Source: Naematelia aurantialba
Taxonomy: Eukaryota; Basidiomycota; Tremellomycetes; Tremellales; Naemateliaceae
Assembly: GCA_021527695.1 (NCBI GenBank)
Contig: JAKFAO010000001.1
Span: 2,294,001 to 2,358,000, forward strand
Direction: 5' to 3'
DNA: 64,000 nt
The notes under the pieces are model-generated. The model did no database searches. It had not been told where the DNA came from and saw only the letters and a program-made list of their open reading frames with translations. Below are positions 12,301 through 23,690 of the stretch, one piece after another (the stretch's first letter is position 1; every line of letters begins with the position of its first letter). Position numbers and translations under genes: made by a program.

Positions 12301-13263
12301 GGGAATACGTATACAGGTTAAAACCTGAACGTGTGCTGGTGGTGTCCGAAGAGACGGCGAGGGATCTCGCCAAGTGGTACGATGCGGGACGCATAGCGAG
12401 CCGTCAGGGTACGATCACGACTTGGGAGTCTGGACAGCTTCCAACGACAGACTTCGAGACCCTCGTCGAGCGTGCCAAGGCATTGCGAGAGCGACTGGCC
12501 GATAGCGTACAGGAGACTGCGGACAGCGAGGTCCTGCAACGCATGTTGAGCTTGAACGACCTGCTCACTGCGCAAATGGAGGACGCACAGACATTCCAGC
12601 CTCCTCCGCGACTATTACTTCCCTCGCAAATCGTCCCTACCGACCCGCCACGACAACCCTCTCCCTCTTCGTCTCCTGCCCCGCAATCCATGAATCCGCG
12701 TTTTGCCCGTCGGCATATGCGCGCCTCGTCGCTCGAGATATCTTCCCCCAATTTCTCAATTGGCGATTCCGATGCCGACTCTGATGCTGAAGAGGTGGAT
12801 GTCGGGCGCCTGCAACCGCGCGCCGCCACTGGTACAAGTACCGGCCTGGGTGTCGAGTCAGCTTCCGGATCGGGGTCGGCGTCGGTGTCGGTGCAGGAAG
12901 ATGTGCAGAGTCCTGTGGAACGTACTAGTCGAGCGTGGGTGGAAGAGGAGGGCGAGATCTTCCGAAAGGGGACGCGGCTGGGCGTTGTGGGCGATGCAGA
13001 GGAGGAAGGTGCGAGCGAGGAAGTGAGCGGCGAGGTCTTGAAGAAGGAGGTCAGTCTCAGATTTACTTGTCCACGCTCCACACCTCCACGCCCTCGCTCC
13101 ACGGCACTTTGTCCACTTTGGTGATTCAAAACCGGGGCTGACGGAGTTTACCGCATAGATCTTGGAAACTCCAGTGGAACGGAGCCCGACTCGCAGGATC
13201 TTGACGGCAGAGGACGCGGAGAAGGAGGTCCGGACGGAGGTGGGAGGGGATCACGATGCATAG
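9376..13263 (+). CDS. Leucine-rich repeat protein, PPP1R37-like (putative protein phosphatase 1 regulator)
   Basis: The start is ATG 9376 (MSEQVAEVPT). An N-terminal Pro/Ser-rich region (KGILKPPPPPAKP) precedes a conserved block, KRATFLLPTLSITYPI with GEPWSQKVLQ, that corresponds to the entry segment of PPP1R37. Ribonuclease-inhibitor-type LRRs follow across several exons: SLSLAGNKRIRAGGWRLLA, KSLRYIDLSDTSWDKKGIDY, LLTLDLKGNEIKAGVGYIAQ, LKVLNLADNRIEPSGLALIA, LETLDLSSNPCSGP, LKRLFLSETGLTTEGAIALA, ILHLDLTANPAVETAGILAM. After the LRRs come a charged helical region and an acidic Ser-rich tail. The last intron is 13050-13154 and the final exon encodes ILETPVERSPTRRIL to a TAG at 13263. Family match is good, but PP1 binding is inferred, since I do not see an unmistakable RVxF. 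Confidence 0.75.
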
Positions 13264-13593
13264 CTGCCTATGGTCATGGCCACGGCCGGGGCGGGGCCAT
13301 GGCCATGGGTGTAGCTTGGTATAGGCTGCCCTGTCCACATGTGTTTTCTTGGCGATCAGCGCTGCTGTCCGTCGTTGTATGCAGACTCTTGCATTGCCTG
13401 GTACTCGTTTATGAGGCTTGTTAATCCAGCGGCCATCTTGACCACCTATGCTTATTACAGACTCTAGAAGTCGACATCAGTTGGCAGCGCCTAATTTGCT
13501 CCCGCTCCGGTACCGTTGCAGACTACCGGCCATCCTCCAAGTTCGAACACTTGTAGCATAAACTACGTCTTGTCACTCACCCGCGAGTTCGAG
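13264..13593. other. Intergenic region upstream of the JmjC gene
   Basis: 330 nt between two same-strand genes. A short GC-rich CATGGCCACGGCC/GGGGCCATGGCCATGG stretch near 13275-13310 is partly palindromic. Nothing else is recognisable. Confidence 0.4.
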
Positions 13594-16500
13594 ATGCCGG
13601 ACGACCCACTACCGTCGGCATCGGTGTCGGTGTCGGCGTCGGCGACGGTGTCAGCGTCAGCGCCGGACGATCTTGCTCCCCTGCCTACTACGTTGCCAGA
13701 CCCTTCGCCCGACATCGCGCCTCTTGCATCTCTTGAGCCTCTTGATCCTCTTGGGGAGCTCGACCTTGCGCCATTACCGAACACCAACGTCGATGCCTTT
13801 ATAGCCAGCCCTTTGGGTTCTCCGAAGGCGGAGAAGGTTGTGGATGAGGTTGTGGACGTTGACGTTGACGTTGGAGCCCACGCTTTAGACGCCCCGCGCA
13901 TGGAGGACGCTTCTGTTGTTGCCCGGCCTTTGTTGGGAGGGGAGGGTGAAGCGAATGATGCGGATATAAAGATGGCGGAACAGCTGCCAGGCGAGGAGCA
14001 GCAAGGCGAGGAGCAGCAAGAAGAGGAGCAGCATGAGGACAAGGAGCAGCACCATGTCGAGGAGCTGCAGCAAGGCCAGGAGCAGCAGCGAGGCCAGGAG
14101 CAACAGCAAGGCCGGGAACCAGAACAGCCGCTGGAGCAAGGGGTAGACCAGGAGCCAGAGCAGCCGCAAGTGCAAGAGGCAGCCCAGAGGCTACCGCAGA
14201 AGGATGAGCCAGAGGAAGTAGAAGTGGCAGAGGAAGTGGAAGTGGAACAGGCGGCCGACGAGCAAGACGAGCAGGACGAGGCGCAAGGTGAAGCTAAAGA
14301 GGTGGATCCTGCATTGCGAGAGCTGCTAGCGTCTTTGCATCAGAATCGGCCAGACGAGCTTGATACTGGTCAGTCCGTCTCTCATATCCCGGCAGTAGCG
14401 CTGCAGCAAGCCAACATGACATAGCTGCATCATCACCTCTGTCCGAGGTACCGCCCCTCCCATCAGCCTTCGAGGAGCCTGAACCGTCAACTTCGCCTGA
14501 ACCTATCCGTTCTCCGTCACCATCGCCATCGCCAACACCGCCGGTCTCCCGTGCCATGACGGGCGAGACGTCGAAGCGCAAACCGGCGGCTCAGGGAAGT
14601 AGACCTGCCAAGCGGGTTAGAAAGACCGGACGATCCGTGGTCACAGGTGCGAATGGCGTGAGAGACGCTCTCGAGTCCGAGACTGAATATCCCGGCTCTG
14701 GAGATACTCAGCCTGCTGGAGCAGCAAATGGAGGCGAGGATGGAGATCCGCTGCGGAGTGTCTTGCCGGAAGAGGAGGACGGGATGAAACCCAAAGCTGA
14801 AGGGTTAAGATACCCTCGTGGTGAGTGTGGCGTACCCTGCATAGGCTATGTCTGTGAAGTGGATCCTGAACTTATGTGTCTAGCCGCCAAGCGCTATATC
14901 AAGATGGTGGATGATGTAAATGTCTCAGGCAGGGAACGGAGAGAAAGACCAGCCACGGTTGAGAAGATTCATCCACGTTAGCTCGCTGCCCACTTGGTGT
15001 GGCTCAATCTGATCACTTGACAGGCCCCAAGGCGTTGACGGATGCGCAAATCAAGGCCAAGCTAGTGGGTCAGGACAGAGAGGTCCAGATGGCTCCTTGT
15101 ATCCGGCCGCGATACGCAAAGTGGGGCAAATGCACACAGTGTGTTGCCAAAGTCGGTGGAGATTCCTGTCGATTCCGAGATTATCGCATCTTTCCGTTAG
15201 TCTCTATCCTATGAATTGGCAAAACAGAAGTGTAGGTATGAAGGCTGATCCAGGCAGGATCAACAAGGACACGACAGAGATCACTGGTCCAGCTCGGTTT
15301 GAAAGCACTGAAGCCAAGGAGGAGATGACGCCTTTGCCGAGAGAGTTCAATGTTCCCCTCACGCAGGAACATATCGCTCGTATTGAAGTGAGCTGTTTCC
15401 CCTTGCCTTACCGCTCAACTACTTACGCGTCCGACAGAGAACCGTGGCTCCCTTCCTCCTACCGCTTATCACCCGCGAGCTCCGCCACGTAGTCCGAAAC
15501 CCAGAGTGCATACGGCGGCAAGTCGACGCTGCCAAACATCGTTCCGTCTGCGGTGAGAGAGCCTCCTACTCGGATCCGGCTGGACCTAGCTTACCTGTCC
15601 TTCTTTCTGCTGTGATTCAGACTTCTGCTCGTCCACCATCTTTGGAGGCTTCTTCTTCTGCAAGACATGCGGGCGTGATTTCTGCCTGCAATGTGAACGC
15701 TTCTTCCCGCCTTCGCTCGACAGGATTCGCGATTCTCCCCTTTCCTTACCGGACGCCGTTCGACCTAGAATCCTGCGCTGTACAGGCGGCTCGAAGGTGC
15801 GCGACGTACAGCGCGGGGTGAACATGGGAAGACTGAACAATTTTCACACGCGGGCCGATTTGCAGCCCGTGTCGAGATTCGACGAGGACGAGCTCAAGGG
15901 GGATTGGCTGGGTCTTGCAGAACTGATTTTGCGTGATTCGAGCAGCTTGCAGAGCAGGATCAAGCTTTTTGGTCTGCGAAAGGCAGAGGCCGAGCTGAAG
16001 GAGGCGTTGAAGCTGTATGATACGGAACCAAGCGATCTTCCTACCGATACGCAGCAAGCAGCAGAGACGCACAAAGTAGCAGGAACGTCGACGGGCGGGA
16101 CCGGAACGAATGGGAAAGAGCACGAGCCCGAGCACAAACACGATGAGGAAAAGGCCAACGCAGCCGACGAACTCGCCGCTAGCTTGTATACGAAAACGAC
16201 CGACCCTTCTATACCGCCCGTCCCCGACCCAGCCGGTTTGGAAAACATGTCTCTACCCTTCATGCTTATCCGCGGTGACAAGCTTGATAATCCGACATTT
16301 GAGGCGCTGTGGAGTCGGGGCGAACCTCTGGTGGTGGATGATCTGGCAGAGAGCATGCGAGAGACCTGGACGCCAGATGCATTTATCGACCGCTTCGGTA
16401 GCGAAGAGTGCTGTGAGCTCCCTCTTTAAAAAAATCACTCGACGTACTGACATGGAGCAGTCGTCGTTGATTGTGAAAGTGGAGCCACGATCGTTATGAC

Positions 16501-19451
16501 GGTACGAGAGTTCTTCGTCAAGTTCAAAGAAGCGGGATCGGCGTCGTCCCGGATCCTCAAGCTCAAGGTGAGTTTTGGCTTGCTTTAATCCATTGCGCTT
16601 CTACCAGATGCGCTTCTACCGGATGCTCTTCCATTGGATGCTCTTCTACCAGATGCTGTCTCATTGAATGCTCTCCATCGAAGCCTTCCATCGGATATTC
16701 TTATCCCGAACGACATGGCAGCGTGATGTGGCCGCGTGATGCTGATATGCGGTGCAGGATTGGCCGTCCGCTGTAGATTTTAGAAGCGCATACCCGGATC
16801 TGTATAATGCGTTTTGCGAGGCGTTGCCGGTACCTGATTTCACTCGACGCGAAGGCGTTCTGAACCTGTACTCGCATGTGAGTCTCCTTTCTCGCGCTCC
16901 AACATGCCCACCGTAAGCCTGCGGATGAGACTCACGAGACCTCCATCTCTTGCCTCTGTACACTGCGCGTCATGCCCTTCCCCTCTGGCTAGACTGACGA
17001 TATAGTTTCCACCCGGACCGACTAGGCCTGATATCGGGCCGAAGATGTACAACGCATTCGTACGTGACTATGGCCAATACCTACAAATTATCCAAACGTC
17101 CAGAAACTCACAATGATGTAGGCCGCGAAGGAGACCGACGGTGGCCATGGGTCGTGGGTCTTTCCATTCTCCAAAGAGAATGAGCACATCGCTGACTGTC
17201 ACAGAACCCGACTGCACATGGACGTCGCCGATGCCGTCAACATCATGGTACACGCCTCGCCCCGGCCCGACGGTCAGCCCGGATGCGCCGTGTGGGACCT
17301 GTTCCGCGCCGACGACGCCGACAAGATCCGCAAATATCTCGTGCGAAAGTTCCGAGACGTATACAAGTTCTACGATCCTATCCATAGCCAACTATTTTAT
17401 CTTGACAGTACGATGCGCAAGGAGCTTTTGGACATGTACGGCGTGATCAGCTGGAGAGTGTATCAGTATCCTGTAAGCTCGACGGAACCTCGGAACAGAT
17501 ATGGCGCTGAGATTGAGCAGGGCCAAGCGGTGTTTATTCCCGCAGGATGCGCGCATCAGGTCTGTAATCTTGCGGATTGTATCAAGATTGCCTTGGACTT
17601 TGTCAGCCCTCGTGAGTTGATACCCCGACCACCAAGACAATGAAAACAGTCTAGACAGTCAATCTAACGAGGGCTAACGACGCTGCAGATAATGTGAAGC
17701 GGTGTCAGCGGCTCACTCAAGATTTCCGCACAGAGAACGTCGTCAAGGCGTGGAAGGAGGACGTACTACAGCTGTATAACGTCATGTGGTACGTCGACTT
17801 TGCATCTGTTTGCCTGTCTTCACAGTGCCAAGGGAAGATCCGATGGAATTTGTGCCTGTCTTCACATGGACAAGGGAAGATCCGAGAATCTGTCCCTGTC
17901 TTCACCTTGGCAAGGACATCCGACATGGCGTCTGACAGGAGCAGGTTTGCATGGCGGAACTGTCGCGAGACGCTGGCGCGCTGGCAAGACGAAGGGCGGC
18001 AAGCGCAGGCGAAGCGGAAAGCGGAACAAGATGCGCTTGGGAAATGGTCCCCTTCGAAAGGCTCAGGACCCGGCCATGTTCATGGACGGTTCTGGTCTCC
18101 TGTTGTCAGTTCGATGCGGGACGAGCCGGCAGAAGCTGGTGGTGGGCTATTGTCGCCAGCACTGAGCTCGGCGAGAGACGAGCCTGTAGAACCCGCGACG
18201 TTCCATGCGGCATTGCAAGGCCCGGATGCGGCGGACGCCCAGGACGTCAGGGAGACCAATGCGACTGAAGCGGTAAAGGACAGAGACTCCACCACGGAGA
18301 ATGGGAATGACGGCCTGAGCGCGGCGGTGAGTGCGCCCACACCGCTGCCAACCCAACAGCAACCTCCGACACAACACCAGTCGCACTCGGAAGCACCACC
18401 ACCGCAATCCCAAGCACAGAAAACGGGATCGGTGAAGGGATCGACGAAGGAATCGGGACCGCAATCACTCCCGCAGCGGCTGCTCGAAGCAGCCCTGACC
18501 CGACCTGACCCACTACCGCCGAGACCGAAATCAAAGCCAATTTCGACGAGAAGACAACCAGTACCGCCCCTACCGCCCCTACCGCCTACGACTCGCTCCC
18601 CACTACGGGGAGATACGGAATCGACGACCACTGCTCAGGCGGCTCCTCGGCCAGTGAGGGAGATGAGTATAAAGGAGATGATCAAGAAGGGGATGCTGCC
18701 GATTGATTTTGCGGTCTCGGCGGCGCGGCTGGCGATGGGGGAGGGAGGGGAGGGGGACGAGGAGGGCGGGTGGCAGGGAATGGGATTCAATTTTGGGACT
18801 CTGGCGGATGTGGATGGAGATGGAGATGGTGATGGTGATGGTGATGGGGATGGGGAAGGAAATGGCGGAGAAGAAGGGGATGGGGATGGTGTGGGGACTG
18901 TCGATGCTGGAGAGGTGGTGGAGACCATCGACGTCAATGCTGGGGAGGATGCTCCGGTCACTACAGCGTCTAGGGAGGATGTCGGGCCCATTCAACACGC
19001 AGACGCTAGGAACATCACACAGTCCAGCGAGAGAAATGCGGAATTCTCCAGTGACGCCGACGCAGGCAGTCCTGGTATGGGCGTCGCGGTCCCGATGGAC
19101 ATTGATGGACGGGTTATCCGGGCTATGGGCACTGGAGAAATTGGACTCGAGGCCCCTGCCGACATCGAACCAACCGACATGGTGATTGACGACGCACTCG
19201 ACATTGCCGTGGACAACGACCACGGCATGATCATCGACAAACACAACGCCATGGCTATCGACAACGAGCATGGCATGATCATCGATAATGACAACGCCAT
19301 GGCTATCGACAACGAGCACGGCACGAACATCGATAACCACATCGCCATGACCATGGACAGCGAGGAGAAGGAGAGGCAGAGCCGAGACGCTGCTACCGCC
19401 ATCCAGGGCTTACAGGACGCGCTGGAGGGGATGCACGAGGAGGTTCTCTAG
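13594..19451 (+). CDS. JmjC-domain histone demethylase, KDM3/JMJD1-like, with long acidic repetitive tail
   Basis: Fe(II)/2-oxoglutarate dioxygenase expected to demethylate histone H3K9 in the nucleus; roughly 1,500 aa by my exon reading. The N-terminus (ATG 13594) is disordered, with Ser/Ala and Gln/Glu repeats (EEQQGEEQQEEEQ). A Cys-rich region follows: RYAKWGKCTQCVAK with SCRFRDYR (15080-15185), then FCKTCGRDFCLQCERFFPP (about 15650-15715), the zinc module that precedes JmjC in KDM3 proteins. The JmjC part runs from 16240 to 17780: PLVVDDLAE, DWPSAVDFRSAYPDLY, PKMYNAF, TRLHMDVADAVNIMVH (the H-x-D iron ligands), FIPAGCAHQVCNL (distal His) and KIALDFVSP then NVKRCQRLTQDFR. The tail (17945-19451) has Pro-rich stretches, a GD run and an IDNEHG repeat. 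Both iron ligand sites are intact. Many short introns; internal boundaries not all resolved. Confidence 0.85.
16596..16690 (+). repeat. GATGCTCTTCTACC tandem repeat in an intron
   Basis: About five degenerate copies of a 19-20 nt unit (GATGCKCTTCTACCR) within the JmjC gene intron that follows the exon ending RILKLK and precedes DWPSAVDF. Confidence 0.65.
17789..17944 (+). other. Putative 156-nt in-frame optional intron carrying a 41-42 bp tandem repeat
   Basis: Starts GTACGT and ends CAG. Splicing joins LQLYNVMW to FAWRNCRETL. The length is divisible by 3 and there is no in-frame stop. It contains three copies of a CCTGTCTTCAC-N-CAAGG-A-GATCCGA unit at about 17811, 17853 and 17893. If retained it would encode a 14-residue repeat (LSS-x-QGKIR). 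Confidence 0.55.
18808..18862 (+). repeat. GATGGN hexanucleotide array coding Gly-Asp repeats
   Basis: GGATGGAGATGGAGATGGTGATGGTGATGG-type array in frame in the JmjC tail, giving alternating D and G. It looks like microsatellite expansion within coding sequence rather than a calcium-binding domain. Confidence 0.7.
19190..19360 (+). repeat. 60-nt coding tandem repeat (MAIDNEHGMIIDN)
   Basis: Near-identical 60-nt units encode 20-residue repeats made of two half units, AMAIDNEHG and MIIDNDN. Two and a half units are clear, with a diverged leading copy (MVIDDALDIAVDNDHG). Confidence 0.75.
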
Positions 19452-19965
19452 GTACAGTTACATCTAGTTGATACTGTTCCCTATCCCCTTGTGTAGGATG
19501 GCATCTGAGCTCTGCAGTTCTGTCCGACTCTTCAGACTCATGCCTTCCTGATGTGATACAAACCCTTACACGCGATGGTCCTCCCTCATAATGCGGCAAT
19601 GATGTGGCGAATGTGGAAAGTGGCGGATTTTCCGAGTCTGGTTGGCGATGAAAGTATCGATTGTGCCTGAACGCTTTGGCGGGCGTAGCGAGTTTGGTAT
19701 CTCTTGGGGTTTCTTGGGTTTCAACTTTGCATCATTCATCTGGACTCGACGCGACGGCGCCTTGTTCATCGTCCACGTAGCATACTGTGTGTAGGGCCTC
19801 GGCTTGTAGTAGATAGATCAGCACTCAGCGCTCAGCAATCAGCAATCAGCACAGCACCCAGCACCTGGCAGCACCGAGCGATAGCACTGCAGCGACCACC
19901 GAGCACCCCCTAACACTAGACCGTCAGCAGCCTCTGCACTCAGCACTCAGCACCTACTAGCAACC
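19452..19965. other. Intergenic region with CAGCA-rich leader before the SDR gene
   Basis: The first 350 nt show nothing recognisable. From about 19817 to 19957 the sequence is dominated by CAGCACTCAGCA, CAATCAGCA and CACCGAGC units immediately upstream of the start codon, so it probably lies in the 5' leader of the next gene. Confidence 0.55.
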
Positions 19966-21507
19966 ATGGCTGCTCGTCTCCGTCTTGCGCACAGGGTGAG
20001 TTGCTGGTGCTTGTACCGGGAAGCGGGATACGAGGCTCATGGTGCCCAGGTGTGCGTGATTACCGGTGCTGGCTCGTATGTCCTTCCTCTCCCCTTGCTT
20101 TCTTCCTCATTCCTCGCTCCTTCTTTCCTTCTTTCCTTCCTTCTCTCCCTCTTGCCTGTCCTTCTCTTTTCTTCTTCCGTACTCTCCCGACGCTCTGCTG
20201 AGCCATGGGCTCCCTCCGTGCCACTTGCTCCTGGACGCGATCCACGTCCTCGTCCTCGTCATCTGCATCGCCGCACCTCCACGATCCCCGATCCCCGATA
20301 CCCAGGGCCAGCTGACTCGCTGACTCGCCTAGCGGGATAGGCCTCGAGACCGCCCTGCAGTTCGCCTCGGAAGGCGCCCACGTCCTCCTGACAGACATAA
20401 ACGAGCCCGCCGTGCTCAAGGCCGCTGAAGTCGTCAATGCGCGCTTTCCCACTTGTAAGGCCGAGGGCATGCAGTGCGATGTCAGCAAGGAGCCAGAGGT
20501 CAAGGCTGTTGTCGAGCGGGCTGTGGAGCTGTACGGCCGGTTGGACGTCATGGTGAGGGTTCTTGTTTCTGGACGTATAGCATTGGTCACTGACACGACT
20601 CCAGTTCAACAACGCGGGCATCATGCACCACTTGTGAGTACATTTCCGCTGTTCGATCCCAATGCTCTCACCGCTCACCCCGCAGGGACGACGACGCGAT
20701 TAACACCGAGGAACGCATCTGGGACCTCACGCAGGCGATCAACGTCAAGGGCGTATGGTACGGCTGCAAGCATGCAATCCTCGCCATGCGCAACAACAAG
20801 CCCAAACCCGAGCTGGGTCTCGGTATAGGTGGCTCCGTCATCAACGTAGCGTCGTTCGTGGCCATTCTCGGCGCCGCGACGCCCCAACTGGCGTGTGAGT
20901 CTCGCGTGTATGCGTCACTCCTCACATGTCTGCGTCACTCCTTATGTGTCTGCGTTACTCCTCCATGGTCACACAGAGCTAACTCTACTCGCCAGATACC
21001 GCGTCAAAAGGCGCCGTATTGGCCATGACGCGTGAGCTCGCCATGGTCCATGCTCGAGAGGGTATCCGCTTCAACGCGCTGTGCCCGTGAGTTGCCATTC
21101 ACCACACGAGCATTGTATAGCCAAACGCTGATTCTCCGCAGGGGACCGATCCGAACTCCGCTGCTGATGGACTTCCTCAACACGCCTGAGAAACTCGGCC
21201 GGCGCATGATCCACAACCCCATGGGCAGGTTCGGCGAGGCTGTGGAACAGGCCAAGGCTGTCGTCTTTTGTGAGCTGCATCGTCTGGAGTGAGACCAGTA
21301 GCTCATCGGAATAGTGGCCTCGGACGACTCGTCGTACATCAACGGCACCGACTTCTTGGTCGACGGTGGTCTGCATGCGTGCTACGTCGTGAGTCTTCAT
21401 GCTCCAATCGAGTGGTCAAGGCTGATCGGCACCAGACCGCCGAGGCCGAGCAGAAGGTGCCTCCCCCTGTTGGACTGCTTTCTTCTGTCGAGCACGGGAC
21501 GGCCTGA
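19966..21507 (+). CDS. Short-chain dehydrogenase/reductase (classical SDR)
   Basis: NAD(P)-dependent oxidoreductase of about 280 aa. The start is ATG 19966 (MAARLRLAHR), followed by a 54-nt intron. The Rossmann cofactor site VCVITGAGSGIGLETA is split by the second intron (about 20077-20333, CT-rich), with splicing restoring GAGSGIG. Other landmarks: LLTDINEP (acidic residue after beta-2, suggests NAD preference), MQCDVSKEPEV, FNNAGIMHH, SVINVASFVAILGAATPQLA with the catalytic Ser region, YTASKGAVLAMTRELA (YxxxK), IRFNALCPGPIRTPLL and a C-terminal SSYINGTDFLVDGGLHACYV. The last short exon adds TAEAEQKVPPP and ends at 21507. The catalytic tetrad looks complete. The substrate cannot be told from sequence. 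Exon-by-exon reading is consistent with seven or more introns. Confidence 0.87.
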
Positions 21508-21814
21508 TAGCGTAGGGGTCCGCCGCTTAGGTACGGATATTCGCTGGTATATAGAAAGCATGCATAGCGTTGCGAGCCACGCAGACTTGTATTGCTGCAA
21601 GACCAGTCGGATCCGAATGTGATGGGTGGCCGGAGCAACGGTCAACCAAAATTCCGGTGATCCAGTGATGCCACTGGAAATAAATGGCTTTGTCGATCTC
21701 TCAACTTTGCCTTTCTTTTCCAGCATACAGCAACAAGGTCACTGCGAGTAACGAGATCGCAGAAGGGTAGAGTATATAGATATTCTGGGCACCGCGCGTA
21801 CACCCCTGGCCAGC
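21508..21814. promoter_or_regulatory. Promoter region of uroporphyrinogen decarboxylase with TATA-like site
   Basis: 307 nt between same-strand genes. A TATATA at 21773-21778 sits about 37 nt upstream of the ATG at 21815, a plausible TATA element in yeast-like promoters. No other element recognised. Confidence 0.4.
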
Positions 21815-23389
21815 ATGGCCAGCGAAACCACGTACGAGATCCCACAGCTGGCAGGCATCGAGACGTGGAAGGAGCAGCAATGGCCCGAGCTCAAGAACGA
21901 TCTGCTGTTGCGCGCTGCCAAGGGGGAGGAGACGGAGAGGGCGCCAGTGTGGGTGATGAGGCAGGCCGGGCGGTATTTGCCTGGTAAGTCGGCATCGGTC
22001 TGCTCTGCTTTTGTCTGCGTTGTCTCCATCTACCCACTACCCCCTACTCCTACCCCCTACCCACTCGATGCCTGCTCTTCTAATCACCTCGACGTTCGAT
22101 GTGCATACATCCCAAGCATCACACGGCGCTGCTAACTGCACCTCAGAATTCCTCGCGACGCGCAAAGACCACTCGTTCTTCGAATGCTGCCAAACGCCGT
22201 CGATCGCATGCGCGCTCACCCTCCAACCTATCGACCGGTTCCCGCTCCTCGACGCCGCCATCATCTTCTGCGACATCCTCGTCGTCCCGCAAGCACTCGG
22301 CATGGAGGTCCTCATGGAACCCACCAAGGGGCCCGTCCTCCCTGCGCCGCTCGTCACGCCCGCCGACCTCGACCGGCTGTCCAAGGACGTCAGTGTGCAG
22401 CAGACGCTGGGATACGTGTTCGAGGCGATCAGCCTGACGCGCCGCGGCCTCGGCGGCAGGGTCCCGCTGATCGGGTTCTGCGGGGCGCCGTGGACGCTGA
22501 TGGCGTACATGTGTGAGGGAGGCGGCAGCCGGACGTTCGAGAAGAGCAAGAGCTGGCTGTACCGCTTTCCAGAAGAGAGCACGGCGTTGCTCAGGCGTAT
22601 CGCGGACGTATGCGCCGATCTGCTCATTGGACAGGTCCTCGCGGGTGCACAGGTGGGCCACCGCTTTCCCGCCGTCTCCTCGCTGTCTCCCTCCAAGACG
22701 TCCACCCAACCTTCTCCCCTCTACCTCCCTCCTCCCCCCTCCCTCTGCCCTCTTCCCTCCTCCCTCCTCCTTGCCTCCTCCTTCTTCTTTGCCTTTCGTG
22801 CTTCTTTGTTCGGCTTCTTCTCTTGCTCGTCCTTCTCGTCTCCCCGTCTCTCCTATCCTCGTTAGCCTCCCCATCCGCACCTTAAGATCCGTGCTGCAAC
22901 TAACTCCCCCAGATGCTCCAGGTCTTCGACTCGTGGGCGGGCGAACTCACGCCACACCACTTCGAGACCTTTGCCCTCCCTGCGCTCCTCCACATCTCGT
23001 ACAAAGTCAAATCCGTGCTTGCTCAGCTCGGCCACCCGCCCATCGCCATCACCCTCTTCCCCAAGGGCGTGCACGCTGCCTCGTCACTCAAGCTGATATC
23101 CGACCCAAGCGTGACGGGATACGATACGCTCGGACTCGACTGGGCGCTCGACCCCGTAGCTGTGCGCGAGGTGGTCGGGCCGCGCGTGAACCTGCAGGGC
23201 AACTACGATCCGGTCATCCTCTATGGCGGGCGGGAGGGGATAGAGCGCGAAGTGGAGCGAGTCAGTGAGCGATGGAAGACAGCGGGCGGAGGGTGGATCG
23301 CCAATCTGGGCCACGGGATCACCCCGGCCGTCAAGCCAGAAGATATGGGCTGGTTCCTCGAGTGCGTGCACAAGTACTCGAAGCGATAG
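21815..23389 (+). CDS. HEM12: Uroporphyrinogen decarboxylase
   Basis: Cytosolic haem-pathway enzyme that decarboxylates the four acetate side chains of uroporphyrinogen III to give coproporphyrinogen III. Exons 21815-21983, 22147-22652 and 22913-23389 sum to 383 codons, close to the usual 360-390. The first signature, [16 protein letters not shown], is split by intron 1 and restored by splicing, including the catalytic-pocket Arg. The second signature, [20 protein letters not shown], is intact. Further conserved parts are [71 protein letters not shown] and [17 protein letters not shown]. Intron 2 (22653-22912) is unusually long and CT-rich. Confident. Confidence 0.96.
22680..22860 (+). repeat. 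CTCCCTCC-type pyrimidine array in UROD intron 2
   Basis: Imperfect C/T-rich simple sequence (CCTCCCTCCTCCCCCCTCCC, CCTCCTTCTTC) occupying most of the 260-nt intron, on the sense strand. Confidence 0.75.
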
Positions 23390-23690
23390 ACAGCTGGAGT
23401 GCTGGAGGGTGGGGCTACAGTAGCGGACGGGCAGTCGCTGAAGTGGTGGACGGTCTTGGCAACGAGCGGATGGTCTGGCGGTTAGTAGCGAGGAGTGTGC
23501 ATACACAGACGGGACACATGATCATATCAAGCATGCAGCAAGATGCCACATTGATGATACCGCCTGGGAGCACTACGAGACGGGCATGATGATACGCGGC
23601 AGCGGATGCGGACATGATGATACGTGCATAGAGCAATATGAAGAAAACGACACGAAGCAGGGTCGACAGACTACAGAGCGGCAGTGCAGG

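Noticed and set aside
18808..18862. Gly-Asp run as a calcium-binding RTX-like domain
   Set aside because: It is a pure GATGGN microsatellite translation without the nonapeptide pattern.
18603..19340. Minus-strand open frame of 245 codons under the JmjC tail
   Set aside because: A shadow created by the repetitive GAT/GAC-rich coding strand; low complexity and no motif.
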